DNA of 64,000 bases from an uncultured Gemmatimonadota bacterium (GTDB lineage: Bacteria; Gemmatimonadota; Gemmatimonadetes; Gemmatimonadales; Gemmatimonadaceae): contig CAMLDY010000003.1 in NCBI GenBank assembly GCA_946478895.1, positions 36,907 to 100,906 on the forward strand, in the 5' to 3' direction. How positions within the stretch are numbered: position 1 is the stretch's first letter; the number at the start of each line of letters is the position of its first letter. Below the pieces are notes generated by a model that was not told the origin of the DNA, did not search any database, and saw only the letters and a program-made list of their open reading frames with translations. Below are positions 1 to 8,809 of this stretch, one piece after another. Made by a program: the position numbers and the translations under genes.

Positions 1-272
1 TCGCGGGCCAGCTCCCGATGGTTGTAGACCTCGCCGTTGAACACCATCGTGAAGCGTCCACCCGCGGAGCGCATCGGCTGATGCCCTTCGACGGACAGGT
101 CGACGATAGACAAGCGTCGGAAAGCGAGAGCGATGCCGGCGCTGTCATCGACCCAGACACCACTGTCATCAGGCCCGCGATGAGTCAGCGTATCGGCCAT
201 CCGGCCCGCGATCGAGCGCATGCCGTCAGCGCTCCATCCGCCGCGTCCGAAAAATCCGGTCAGCCCACACAT
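1..272 (-). CDS. asnB: Asparagine synthase (glutamine-hydrolysing), N-terminal part, cut by window edge
   Basis: The first 90 residues are visible and begin MCGLTGFFGRGG. Removal of Met exposes the Cys2 nucleophile of a class II glutamine amidotransferase. Further on are the family motifs THRGPDDSG, RRLSIVDLS and FNGEVYNHREL, which build the glutaminase pocket. The synthetase half lies outside the window. The gene starts 9 bases after the stop of the upstream glycosyltransferase, so it is probably co-transcribed with it. It is a paralogue of the complete asnB at 11509-13500. In polysaccharide loci such proteins probably amidate a glycan or carrier-bound acid rather than free aspartate; that role is inferred. 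Confidence 0.93.
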   Translation of the reverse strand, partial: MCGLTGFFGRGGWSADGMRSIAGRMADTLTHRGPDDSGVWVDDSAGIALAFRRLSIVDLSVEGHQPMRSAGGRFTMVFNGEVYNHRELAR

Positions 273-281
273 GCTACGCGC

Positions 282-1493
282 TCACGACTGTGGGTGGGCG
301 AGCGGAGCCGGGGCCGGACTGCGTGAGCTTCGGCGCCAGGTCGTATCGTTCAGCGTCAGTACGGTCGATACGAACACGAAGAACCGCCAGACGGCGTACG
401 TCGGCAGCATCACGAACGCGAGCAAAGTGCGTCCGGGCTGGGGGTGACGCGCAATGGCAACCACCGTCGTCAGGACGATCCCCGCGAGCGAAAGTGCCGC
501 CGCAGCCGCAATCAGGCGGCCGCCCACGCCACCCACGCCGATCAGTGCTAGAGCGACGATGCCGAGCGCGATCATGAGGTTCAGCACCGGACTCGTGAGC
601 CCGAGCTCGATGAAGATGTCGAGCTTCTGTCGCAGGCCAATGTTGGGGCTGCGCAGGATCTTCCCCGCCATCTCGCGCAGAATCTGAATTCTCCCGCCGA
701 GCCAGCGTCGACGCTGGGTCGCGCCTTCACCGAGTGAGCGGGATTCCTGCGAATAGATGTTTGCATGCCTCGCGAGCCGGATAGGTGTTCCGGCCTCGGT
801 GTAGATCGCGTAAAGCGCCGAATCCTCCGCGATCGAGTAGGAGCGCCAGCCGTCGCGCAGCAGCAGGTTCGTCCCGATTCCCATCCCGTTTCCGATCGGG
901 AAATTGAGACCCGCCGCTTCCTTGAGCGGGAAGGTGACTTCGAAACGACAGCGGCCGAGCAATCCGCCGAGGCGGGTAAGCCAGCTCTCGAACTCGTTGA
1001 CAACGAGGTTGTTCGGCTGGAACACGATGTCGTTGAGCGGCGCGAGCCGTGCGAGGCCCAGCGCGAAGTCGCGTGCAACGACACTGTCAGCATCCACGAC
1101 GACGCAGGCGTCCCACTTCGTGAGATCGACCGCCGTCAGTGCCCACGCGATCGCGCGCGGCTTTCCCGGAAACTGTGCATCAACCCTCTCCATGCATTCT
1201 ACGCCGAGCTCTCTTACTAGTCTGGCGGTAGCGTCCGAGCAGTTGTCGGCGACGACCACAATGCGGCGCGCATCTGCGGGGTAGTCCATCGCAAGCAGCG
1301 ACCGAACACAGTCCTGGATCATGAGCTCTTCGTCGTGCGCGGGGACGACAAAGAGAATCCTTGGACGCACGGCCGGCATCGGCTGCGCGGGCTGGCGGCG
1401 ACGCAGCAGCAGACAGAGTGCTTCCGAAAGCATCGGCAGCCACAACAGAACCGTGCAGAACACGAGCACCAGGCCAAGGCCGATTCTCAGCAT
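282..1493 (-). CDS. Membrane-bound family 2 glycosyltransferase
   Basis: 403 aa. An N-terminal hydrophobic anchor (about residues 3-30) is followed by a GT2 catalytic domain. It contains VVPAHDEE (about 49-56), the nucleotide-sugar/metal DxD site in VVVDADSVV (about 131-139), AEDSALY (about 222-228) and the QRRRW motif (260-264) typical of processive or inverting membrane GT2 enzymes. Three hydrophobic segments follow (about 300-385). It should transfer a sugar from a nucleotide donor at the cytoplasmic face of the inner membrane. It lies just upstream of the truncated asnB, and 352 non-coding bases separate it from the YdcF-like gene. The acceptor and sugar cannot be told from sequence. Confidence 0.9.
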   Translation of the reverse strand: MLRIGLGLVLVFCTVLLWLPMLSEALCLLLRRRQPAQPMPAVRPRILFVVPAHDEELMIQDCVRSLLAMDYPADARRIVVVADNCSDATARLVRELGVECMERVDAQFPGKPRAIAWALTAVDLTKWDACVVVDADSVVARDFALGLARLAPLNDIVFQPNNLVVNEFESWLTRLGGLLGRCRFEVTFPLKEAAGLNFPIGNGMGIGTNLLLRDGWRSYSIAEDSALYAIYTEAGTPIRLARHANIYSQESRSLGEGATQRRRWLGGRIQILREMAGKILRSPNIGLRQKLDIFIELGLTSPVLNLMIALGIVALALIGVGGVGGRLIAAAAALSLAGIVLTTVVAIARHPQPGRTLLAFVMLPTYAVWRFFVFVSTVLTLNDTTWRRSSRSPAPAPLAHPQS

Positions 1494-1845
1494 TCGGTAG
1501 AACCAATCGCTTTGTTCTCGGGAAGCCGGGCCGAGAGATGACTATGCATACCTGTGGTGTTTTCGAAATGGGTCGCGAACAAGGACGTTGATCGGCGTGA
1601 TCGGGCGTCGACGCGACGCGACCCGGAGTGCAAGTGCGGCGCCTTGCGGCACACGCGGTAAAGCGCTCTGAAGATCGCGGCTAACTCTTTATCGCTCAAG
1701 CAGTTACCCACGCCTAACCGCGACGGCCCAGCGGCCGGGTTGGTGGCACGGCAATCGGTGTGTTGCACCGTCGCAACAGGCGAGTGGGTGCGACGGCCGA
1801 AATGCGAGATCGCAGCCCGAGACTGCCGTCCGGCAAGGGTCGCCG
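1494..1845. other. Intergenic region between two genes of the minus-strand polysaccharide arm
   Basis: 352 bases without a convincing gene. A perfect 8-bp inverted repeat, CCGTCGCA (1768-1775) and TGCGACGG (1789-1796) with a 13-nt loop, lies 50-78 nt downstream of the YdcF-like stop. It could be a weak terminator, but no T-run follows on the minus strand. The part nearest 1493 should carry a promoter or leader for the glycosyltransferase, but I see no clear -35/-10 pair. The long minus-strand frame through here reads antisense-style composition and is rejected. Confidence 0.5.
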
Positions 1846-2688
1846 TCATTTCGGGAGCCATCCCGCCGCGCGGTACTTGATCGTGCCCGCCAGCTCGTAG
1901 ATCCAGTCCCCGAACACGTGCAGCCGGTCTTCGGGCCATGGCGCCGGGTCGCGGCCTCCGGGCAATCTGGAAAGGGCCGGCACGCACGTCACCGAGAACC
2001 CGACTGCCTCGAACGCCGCACACGCGCGACGCGTATGCATTGGCGCCGCTACCACCGCGATGTCCCGCATGTTTCTCGGCAACAGCACGCGTGCCGATTC
2101 GACCGCTTCGTCCCGCGTTGACCCGGTAGGTGCTGTGCGGAGCCAGCGGGTGGTGTCCGCGGCCATCGCGATCAGAAGCAATTGATCGCCGCGACTCGAT
2201 ACACTTCCCGATGGGAACTCGCGTTCGACGGTGGTCGTGACGAGCGTGAGCGCCCTGCCAGCGCGGACGAGCGCAATTGCCGAAAGCAGATTGTCGATGG
2301 CACCACCGGTCATCGCGCCGTCGGGATTGACGCCGCCACTCAGCGCAACGACGGCGGACAGCGGTCGATTCGGGAGCGTGTCGGCCCGGACCCAGCGGTG
2401 GGCAACAATCGTTGAAATCGGCGAAAGAGCAACGAGCAAAACCGTCGCGGCGCCGAATCCGAGTAACGCTGTCAAAAGCGGACGCAGCCGCGTTGCGCCG
2501 GCGATCGCGCCAGCGATGGCGAACAGGAGGACACCCCAGGTGTCGGCGACAAATCCAGCGACGAGCAGAAATGAAAAGAGGATGCACCAGAGTGCGGTGC
2601 CGGTTGCAGCTCCGATGGCCACACTGACCAGCAACCCCCTGCGCGATCGCTCCGCGTTGGCCGAAGTCGGCGCTTGCGGTGCCCTCAC
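1846..2688 (-). CDS. YdcF-like (DUF218) membrane protein
   Basis: About 280 aa. Three hydrophobic helices in the N-terminal 90 residues precede a DUF218/YdcF domain: VVALSGGVNPDG, then GSTRDEAVESARVLLP and VVAAPMHTRRACAAFEAVGF, and a C-terminal ending around WIYELAGTIKYRAAGW. Relatives (SanA, ElyC, YdcF) are linked to envelope and polysaccharide metabolism, but the reaction is not settled. The frame is open further upstream, but the GTG at 2688 is preferred because it sits next to the stop of the upstream GT2 gene (TGA at 2692-2690). There is no strong ribosome-binding site, so translational coupling is likely. A start a few codons further in is possible. Confidence 0.75.
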   Translation of the reverse strand: MRAPQAPTSANAERSRRGLLVSVAIGAATGTALWCILFSFLLVAGFVADTWGVLLFAIAGAIAGATRLRPLLTALLGFGAATVLLVALSPISTIVAHRWVRADTLPNRPLSAVVALSGGVNPDGAMTGGAIDNLLSAIALVRAGRALTLVTTTVEREFPSGSVSSRGDQLLLIAMAADTTRWLRTAPTGSTRDEAVESARVLLPRNMRDIAVVAAPMHTRRACAAFEAVGFSVTCVPALSRLPGGRDPAPWPEDRLHVFGDWIYELAGTIKYRAAGWLPK

Positions 2689-2689
2689 A

Positions 2690-3958
2690 TCATCCAGCTG
2701 ACGAAGAGCTCCGAGCGGCTGCCTTTGCCACCGTCTGGCGTACTGCGTGGGCGCGATCGCGCATCGTCGCCGGCAGTGCGCAGCTAGCAAGCAGCAGCGA
2801 TCGCTTGTCGAGCGCTGGCTGGAGCAGAATGCTTCTCGACAACTGGCCCGCGGCGATCAACGGATGTCCGGCGTCGAGCTCCGCTTCGCCGAGCCAGGCA
2901 AACGATTCGGAGAAACGTCGTCTGACTAGATACGAGGGCAAGCCAGACGATCTCGACCCGCGCGGTAGCCAGGTCTGGATCGCCCTCAGATTGTTGCGAG
3001 CGATCTCCAGCATCATCGCCGGGGCAGTCAGCTGGTCAGCGACACCAACCCGATACAATGTCGACGGCGCATCGACGAACACCACCGGACCTACTGAGGT
3101 GAGGCGGATGTAGAACTCGTAGTCCTCGCCCGCCCTCTCGTAGGATTCGTCGAATCCGCCCGTCCGCTGACACCACGAGCGGCGAAAAAGAACCGTCGAT
3201 GTGTGAATCAGATTGCCGAGCAAAATGGCCGACGACAAATCACCGTGAAGCACCGGGGCCGACGCGAGGGGGGCAGGCACAGCATCGCTCAACTCGCGGA
3301 GCGTAGCGCTACGTGCGAGGACGCTGGTGATGTCGATGTCGTGGTATACCGAGTACATCCGGCGCAGGTAGCGCTCCGCAACGATTGTGTCGGCACCATC
3401 GATCGCGTCCATGTCTGTCCAGACGAGACCCGCCTCACGTTGCCGGCGCAGCGCCGCAACCTGAGCCTCGACCTTCCAGGGGTGCCAGGCATCGTCCGAG
3501 TCGAGAAACGCGATGAATTCGCCACGGGCGTGGCGCATCCCGAAATTCCTTGCGGCCGACACGCCGGCGTTGGCCTGGCGCACGTAACGAACCCGCGGCC
3601 CGAAGGACTCGATCACCGAGCGCGTGTCGTCGGTTGATCCGTCGTCGGCCACGACAACTTCCAGGTTTGGATATGTCTGAGCGAGCGCGCTGCGCACGGC
3701 TTTGCCGACGATGTGCCGTCGGTTGTGGGTGGGGATGACGACGCTCACGAGGCCATCCTGTGGGCGCTGGAGAAATGCAATCGCAGATGACGCCCGTACG
3801 CGGTTTACCTCGCCCGGGTGGGCGAACTCGGTTCTGTTTCGATCGTCGTGATGTCTCGCCCATCTCGATTTGACGAAGCTCACTGCGAGGACGCCGCCGC
3901 TCGCCCACAGGCCGAGGACGAGCAGCGTTACGCGGCTGATGAAGTGGTGAACAGGCAT
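2690..3958 (-). CDS. Family 2 glycosyltransferase
   Basis: 422 aa. A single N-terminal hydrophobic segment (about 6-28) is followed by a GT-A fold: VSVVIPTHNRR (about 71-81), ADDGSTDDT (104-112) and LDSDDAWHPWK (152-162), which supplies the DxD metal/nucleotide site. The C-terminal 200 residues are variable and presumably bind the acceptor. The ATG overlaps the stop of the preceding GT2 gene by one base (TGATG), so the two are translationally coupled. The two proteins are clear tandem paralogues, sharing the LDSDD.WHPWK block and similar C-terminal halves. The sugar donor is unknown. Confidence 0.9.
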   Translation of the reverse strand: MPVHHFISRVTLLVLGLWASGGVLAVSFVKSRWARHHDDRNRTEFAHPGEVNRVRASSAIAFLQRPQDGLVSVVIPTHNRRHIVGKAVRSALAQTYPNLEVVVADDGSTDDTRSVIESFGPRVRYVRQANAGVSAARNFGMRHARGEFIAFLDSDDAWHPWKVEAQVAALRRQREAGLVWTDMDAIDGADTIVAERYLRRMYSVYHDIDITSVLARSATLRELSDAVPAPLASAPVLHGDLSSAILLGNLIHTSTVLFRRSWCQRTGGFDESYERAGEDYEFYIRLTSVGPVVFVDAPSTLYRVGVADQLTAPAMMLEIARNNLRAIQTWLPRGSRSSGLPSYLVRRRFSESFAWLGEAELDAGHPLIAAGQLSRSILLQPALDKRSLLLASCALPATMRDRAHAVRQTVAKAAARSSSSAG

Positions 3959-5136
3959 CAGGCGAAGGACGCGATCCCCGCCTGGACGAAATTCGCCAGC
4001 TCGGGGAGGAACGAATCGTCGAGCAGGGCGAGTGCGATGCCGGCGATCGGGCGAGCGAGCGAGCTCCGAAGGGCCCGCTTCAGCGCGCGCAATACGGCCG
4101 TTGCGGTTGGCGGGAACAGGCTGATCATCAGCAGGAGAAGCGTCGAAGGTTGTCTGCTGTCAAGCTGCAAGCTGCGCCACAAATGCCGCGCCGCCGCTCG
4201 CGAGTCGCCCGCGTTCAGCTCCTCCGCACCAAGCCACGCGTGCGATGTAGCAAGACTCTTCTGAATGACCGGCTGTGGGAGCGTCGATGGGCGCCTGTCC
4301 AGCCAGTGCGTGACTACCTTGAGATTGCCCCTCGCCTCATGGAGTCGGTTGCAGGTGCTGAGTTGCGACGGGTGCACCCGGTAGAGGGTGGTCGGCGCGT
4401 CGAGAAACGCGACGGGGCCCAGCGCGCAAATCCTGAAATAAAAATGATAGTCCTCCGCCCCGTGACCGGTGACCTCCACCTCGAACGGTCCTGACTCCCG
4501 CAGCCGCTGTCGCCTTACGACCGCGGTCGACGGATGAACGAGGTTCCCGCTGAACATTTCGTGGAACACATCGAAGACGTAAAACGGGCATGTCGCCATC
4601 GAGGCCGGGGCCGCATCGATGAGCTCACGGAGGCATCCGGCGGCGGAGTGCCTGGCCTCGAGCTGCACGATGGAGTACGCCGAGTAGTACTCACGCAGGT
4701 GCCGCTCGGCGACGACGCGGCCGACTACTTCGAACGTGCTCATGTCAGACCAGACGAGCCCGACGGACGCGTACCTGGAAAAGATCTCGATTTGCGCGCT
4801 CAGCTTCCACGGATGCCAGAGGTCGTCTGAATCCAGAAAAGCGATGAATTCGCCGCGCGCTTCATCGAGTCCTGCGTTGCGGGCCGACGAGAGCCCTCCG
4901 TTCGCCTTGTAGAAGTAGCGAATGCGGGGATCGGTGTACCGCGTGACGACCTCGCGAGTCTCGTCGGTCGAGCCATCGTCAACGATGATTATCTCGAGCA
5001 GCTGGTACGACTGAGCCAGGACGCTCTCGATGGTCTCGCCGACGATGTCCGCTCTGTTATAGCAAGGGACGATCACACTGACGAGACCGGACACGCCGGC
5101 TCCGGCCATGAAATGCGAGGTTGCCAAGGTGGGCAC
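3958..5136 (-). CDS. Family 2 glycosyltransferase (tandem paralogue)
   Basis: 392 aa from a GTG at 5136; an internal ATG at 5109 is the alternative start. The GT2 domain begins almost at once: VSVIVPCYNRADIV, then VDDGSTDET, LSSARNAGLDEARG and LDSDDLWHPWK (DxD). Unlike its downstream neighbour it has no membrane anchor and is probably cytoplasmic or peripherally bound. Overlap with the next gene is one base. It probably adds one sugar of the repeat unit on the lipid carrier. Only 33 bases separate it from the GNAT gene upstream, consistent with one operon. Confidence 0.9.
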   Translation of the reverse strand: MPTLATSHFMAGAGVSGLVSVIVPCYNRADIVGETIESVLAQSYQLLEIIIVDDGSTDETREVVTRYTDPRIRYFYKANGGLSSARNAGLDEARGEFIAFLDSDDLWHPWKLSAQIEIFSRYASVGLVWSDMSTFEVVGRVVAERHLREYYSAYSIVQLEARHSAAGCLRELIDAAPASMATCPFYVFDVFHEMFSGNLVHPSTAVVRRQRLRESGPFEVEVTGHGAEDYHFYFRICALGPVAFLDAPTTLYRVHPSQLSTCNRLHEARGNLKVVTHWLDRRPSTLPQPVIQKSLATSHAWLGAEELNAGDSRAAARHLWRSLQLDSRQPSTLLLLMISLFPPTATAVLRALKRALRSSLARPIAGIALALLDDSFLPELANFVQAGIASFA

Positions 5137-5169
5137 CAGGTTCAGGTTGGCGGAGTGAGTGAGGACATG

Positions 5170-6240
5170 TCAGTAATGCCTGCTTCCCATCCAGATATTC
5201 CACTGGCTGGGGTCGTTGAGCACTTGTGCGTGCGGATTGTCGGGGCGTGAAAGAGCCGAGACGAAAGTGTTCGCTTCGACTGCGTCCACCGATTCCCGAT
5301 CCAGGAACCCGGCACGCATGAATTCTCCTGCCAGAGCGGACTGTGGTAGTGTAGGAACCAGAACGGTCTCCGCGCCTCGAATCCTGCTCGCGACGAGAGC
5401 AATTGCCGATGGAGGGTCGATGGAAGCGGGATTTGTCTGACAGTCCCAGACTTTCACACGGGCCGTGGGCTCGGTGACAACAAAGCCTTCCAGCGTTGCC
5501 TTGCCGGGCGCGAACAGCCCGAACAGAGTCCGCTCCGCACCCGGCTCCTTCAGATAGCGCTCGACGATGAATTCGCTGCTTTCACACGCAACCAGTCGTG
5601 TTGGCGCCGACCAGTGAGAGCGGTCCAGAGTCAGAAACTCCGAGGCGCTCACCGTTCTCACGTCGAGATGCGATCTCACCTTGCGTACGCCGGTCGTGAG
5701 CTGTCTGCGCGCGGCGAATCCCAGATTTACCAGGGGCCCGACCGCCGCAAACGCGCGATGGCGTCTGCGCAGAACCGCGCCCGCATTCCGCACGTCGGCG
5801 TAGGTGTGCATCGCGCCGAGTTGGGCGAAACCGAGTCGAGCGAGCATCGCGTTCGCCGGCTCATTTCCGAATCCGAGAAAGAGATCGAACTCTCCATTCT
5901 GGATCAGAGACCGGAAAAACATTACCAGGCGGACGCCGATGATGTTCTGCTTCCAGGCGGGATTGACGAACAGATTGCCGGGGACGCACCCGGCGATCCT
6001 TGCATCGCCGATTCGGAACTCACGCCGATAGACGCCGACATGGCCGACGATTTCACCCGTCGAGCGGAGGCGGGCAATGTATCCGAGCGGCGGACCTTCG
6101 GAGAGCGCGCGATGGCGCCAGTCCCAGATGGCCTCGTAATCGGCGCGCGTCTCACCTGGCCACCGGCGATGCCTGAAGAAGAAGTCGATAACTTCGTCGC
6201 GGACCTCGAGAGGATCGACGCGCTGGAATTCAAACGTCAT
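5170..6240 (-). CDS. GNAT-family N-acyltransferase of polysaccharide-locus type
   Basis: 356 aa. The first half carries a GNAT-like core: GYIARLRSTGEIVGHVGVY, then GNLFVNPAWKQNIIGVRLV, where the acyl-CoA loop would be, and EPANAMLARLGFAQLG. The second half looks like another, weaker acyltransferase fold. The C-terminus NIWMGSRHY resembles the W-rich tail common in GNATs of exopolysaccharide loci. The likely role is N- or O-acylation of a sugar or sugar nucleotide; substrate unknown. Its stop overlaps the neighbouring genes in TGATG style. The plus-strand gene at 23893 has the same overall architecture. Confidence 0.75.
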   Translation of the reverse strand: MTFEFQRVDPLEVRDEVIDFFFRHRRWPGETRADYEAIWDWRHRALSEGPPLGYIARLRSTGEIVGHVGVYRREFRIGDARIAGCVPGNLFVNPAWKQNIIGVRLVMFFRSLIQNGEFDLFLGFGNEPANAMLARLGFAQLGAMHTYADVRNAGAVLRRRHRAFAAVGPLVNLGFAARRQLTTGVRKVRSHLDVRTVSASEFLTLDRSHWSAPTRLVACESSEFIVERYLKEPGAERTLFGLFAPGKATLEGFVVTEPTARVKVWDCQTNPASIDPPSAIALVASRIRGAETVLVPTLPQSALAGEFMRAGFLDRESVDAVEANTFVSALSRPDNPHAQVLNDPSQWNIWMGSRHY

Positions 6241-7604
6241 CAGGCCGGGTGCGGTAGCGAATTGGCGGCGGGGGCCAGTTCTGTCTGCTGCGCCGACGCG
6301 CCGCGAAGCAGCTGATCCATTTTGACCGCCAGCGCCTCGTACGAGATCGGCGTCGTGGCCTCGATCTTCATCGGGATGCGGCCGTTGGTAAGATCTGCAA
6401 GCAGGCTCTCGATCGCGTCGACGTCGTGACCCTCAGCCGTAAACGCTCCAATGCGACGCGCTTCGCGCGCCGCCGCGCTGTCTTTCTCCGCAATCACGAG
6501 CGTGGGGATGCCGAGCCCGACAGACTCGTACAGCTTCGCGGGGACGCACATCGGCTGATCCTGCGCCAGGACCAGAGCGAGGTGCGACCGGCTGAGGAGC
6601 TGGAGCGCGGCATCGCGTGGCAGCACCCCGAGGACCCTCACCGACTCGGCGAGGCCGGCGGCTTCGATCTGTGAGTGCATGCGCTCGCGGTGCGGCGACT
6701 CCAGCGGGCCTGCAACGTTGAGGGTCAGCGGTCCACTTGTACGGCCGCTCCGGTCGGCAACTGCACGCATTGCGCTGAACACCGACGATAGATCGCGGCC
6801 TGCATATAAAGTCCCCACGTACGCGATGGAACCCGGTATGACCGCCGAGAGGTCGCGCGGTGGGAGCAGCTCCGTGTCGACGCCGTTGGGGAAGTGCAAA
6901 ACGTTGAGATCCGGCTGCTCCGCGCGCAGCTGCGCCGCGAACTCGTTGGTGTTGACGAGAACTCTGGACGCGCGCGGAAAGACCATGCGCTCCAGTTTGT
7001 GGAGCACGTATCGCTCTGCCCGCACAAAGCGGTCGGCGACCGAGTTCATCTCGTGGGTCGCGGACCACGGGTCGCGCATGTCGATCCAGAAATCAGTACC
7101 CCGGCCGAGTGTGGCGACGAGAGCCGCGAAATGAGCCGAATGCGGCGGTCCGCTGCTTATGACGCAGTCGAATTCACCCGTCTGCATCAGCGACAACGCG
7201 GCGCCGGCAGCCCGAACGATCCAGCCCCTTCCCTGGTCCGGCAGTCCCGCGGCGCTGCCTGCAATTCGACGCGCGAGGATCAACGCACGAGTGATTGGGC
7301 CAGGCCGGCGCGGCGGCGCATCTGATACCGACGCCGCGGCCGAGGCCGTGGCTTCGGTGCGCGCGGCGTTTCTCGCCCTGTACCATTCATTGAGGGTTCG
7401 GCGACGCGGCCTGAAATGACGGTGGACGCCGGCCGGCATCTGATAGCCCTTGGGTGCAGAGGCAGTAACGACGTGGACTTCCCAACCGTCGCGAGCGAGA
7501 TACTTCGAGAGGCCAGCCCAGCGCTGTCCTCCAATAGAACCGTCCGGCGGGTAATGAAAGCTGATCACGAGCAAGCGTCGCTTCATTGCGTTTCGGTCTC
7601 TCAT
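6240..7604 (-). CDS. Family 4 glycosyltransferase
   Basis: 454 aa. The N-terminal Rossmann half begins LLVISFHYPPDGSIGGQRW, a typical GT4 donor/acceptor entry. The C-terminal half contains YVGTLYAGRDLSSVF and RVLGVLPRDAAL, then PAKLYESVGLGIPTLV, with the GT-B glutamate that contacts the nucleotide sugar. A retaining GT-B enzyme acting at the inner membrane is expected. The ATG at 7604 overlaps the previous stop as ATGA; a second ATG at 7586 (MKRRLLVIS) is equally plausible and removes six odd residues. It is part of the minus-strand polysaccharide operon. Confidence 0.9.
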   Translation of the reverse strand: MRDRNAMKRRLLVISFHYPPDGSIGGQRWAGLSKYLARDGWEVHVVTASAPKGYQMPAGVHRHFRPRRRTLNEWYRARNAARTEATASAAASVSDAPPRRPGPITRALILARRIAGSAAGLPDQGRGWIVRAAGAALSLMQTGEFDCVISSGPPHSAHFAALVATLGRGTDFWIDMRDPWSATHEMNSVADRFVRAERYVLHKLERMVFPRASRVLVNTNEFAAQLRAEQPDLNVLHFPNGVDTELLPPRDLSAVIPGSIAYVGTLYAGRDLSSVFSAMRAVADRSGRTSGPLTLNVAGPLESPHRERMHSQIEAAGLAESVRVLGVLPRDAALQLLSRSHLALVLAQDQPMCVPAKLYESVGLGIPTLVIAEKDSAAAREARRIGAFTAEGHDVDAIESLLADLTNGRIPMKIEATTPISYEALAVKMDQLLRGASAQQTELAPAANSLPHPA

Positions 7605-8809
7605 GCGCTCGCCACCCGGCTGCCGCGGTTGCGGCCCGCGAGGGCGCTCTGATATAGGCTCTCGTACCGGTCAGCCATCACCTGGACCGTGAACTCCCGG
7701 TAGGCGCGCTCCTGCGCCTTCGCTCCGAGGGCGGCGCGTCGCGCCGGGTCCTCGATCAGCAGACGCAACGCAGCAGCGAGCGGTGGAGTCTCTCCCGGCG
7801 GTACGAGTAGTCCATCCTGTCCGTCGACAAGCGCTTCCGGTATGCCAGCGATCCGCGAGGCGATGATCGCCTTTCCGGCGACCATTGCCTCGAGAACCGC
7901 CATCGGCAGCCCCTCCCACAGGGAGGGCATGACGAAAATGTCCGACAGCGCGAGAAGATCGGAGACGTCGTTTCTGCTCAGCGTTATGTGGACACGATCT
8001 GCCAACCCGTGGTCGGCAATGAATTGGCGAAGCGAGTCGTGCTCTTCGCCACCCGCACCACCAGCGATAATCAACCTCCACGGCTTTGCCAGCGACTCGC
8101 CGTCCAGTTTGGCGAGCGCTTCCAGCAGGAACCGGTGTCCCTTGTGCCGCTCGAGAACTCCGACCGCGACTATGACGCACTCTCCGTCGCGCACACCGAA
8201 CTCCGCGCGCACGCCAGCTGCGTCTCCCTCGACGATGGGCACCCCGTTGGGCACCACAGTGAAAAGCGAGGGATCGACACCCAGCTCGGTGGCAAATTGG
8301 GTTTGCGTCGCGCGCGAGACCATCACGCTGTGATCCGAGGCACGCATTGCCCAGCGTAACGCGATGCGCCGGCGCAGCGCTTTGCACACCGTCAGACCGC
8401 CGTGCATAGTGATCAAATGGGGCAGCCCGAGAATTCTGGCCGCGGCAACGCCGTACACTCCCATCGTGAATTCATGGCTGTGGACGGCATCGATGCGGTG
8501 CTCGCGGAACAATTGCACCAGGCCTTTCACGCAGCCCGCATCGATTGCGCTCTTCAGACGATAGACTTCCGGTACGAAGCCTCCACGTCGGAACAGATCG
8601 CCGAGCCAGCCCACCCCGTTCTCGGGTCCGACCGGAACGATGGTGTGACCGCGGCGGCGTAGCTCGTCGGACAGCCGGAAGACCATCATCTCCGCGCCAC
8701 CCGGCTCGTCAGACTCGAGCATCATCGCGATGCGAAGACGCGGCAGCGCCGTCGGCCGGAGCGGCGGCGCGATCTGTCCGCTCGAGCGAGCTGAAAGTTT
8801 CGCGATCAA
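7601..8809 (-). CDS. Family 4 glycosyltransferase
   Basis: 402 aa from a TTG that overlaps the upstream stop as TTGA. The ATG at 8725 would remove part of the first beta strand, so the earlier start is preferred. Motifs: RIAMMLESDEPGGAE, VVPNGVPIVEGD, VGVLERHKGHRFLLEAL, and in the donor-binding half FVMPSLWEGLPMAVLEAMV with the EGLPMAVLEA glutamates. Retaining GT-B fold. It is adjacent to and coupled with another GT4 gene, as expected for sequential addition of sugars in repeat-unit assembly. Confidence 0.92.
   Translation of the reverse strand: MIAKLSARSSGQIAPPLRPTALPRLRIAMMLESDEPGGAEMMVFRLSDELRRRGHTIVPVGPENGVGWLGDLFRRGGFVPEVYRLKSAIDAGCVKGLVQLFREHRIDAVHSHEFTMGVYGVAAARILGLPHLITMHGGLTVCKALRRRIALRWAMRASDHSVMVSRATQTQFATELGVDPSLFTVVPNGVPIVEGDAAGVRAEFGVRDGECVIVAVGVLERHKGHRFLLEALAKLDGESLAKPWRLIIAGGAGGEEHDSLRQFIADHGLADRVHITLSRNDVSDLLALSDIFVMPSLWEGLPMAVLEAMVAGKAIIASRIAGIPEALVDGQDGLLVPPGETPPLAAALRLLIEDPARRAALGAKAQERAYREFTVQVMADRYESLYQSALAGRNRGSRVASA

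Noticed and set aside
1487..2587. 366-codon minus-strand frame overlapping the YdcF-like gene and the gap to 1494
   Set aside because: Composition looks like a frame-shifted reading; the YdcF frame has family motifs and is preferred.
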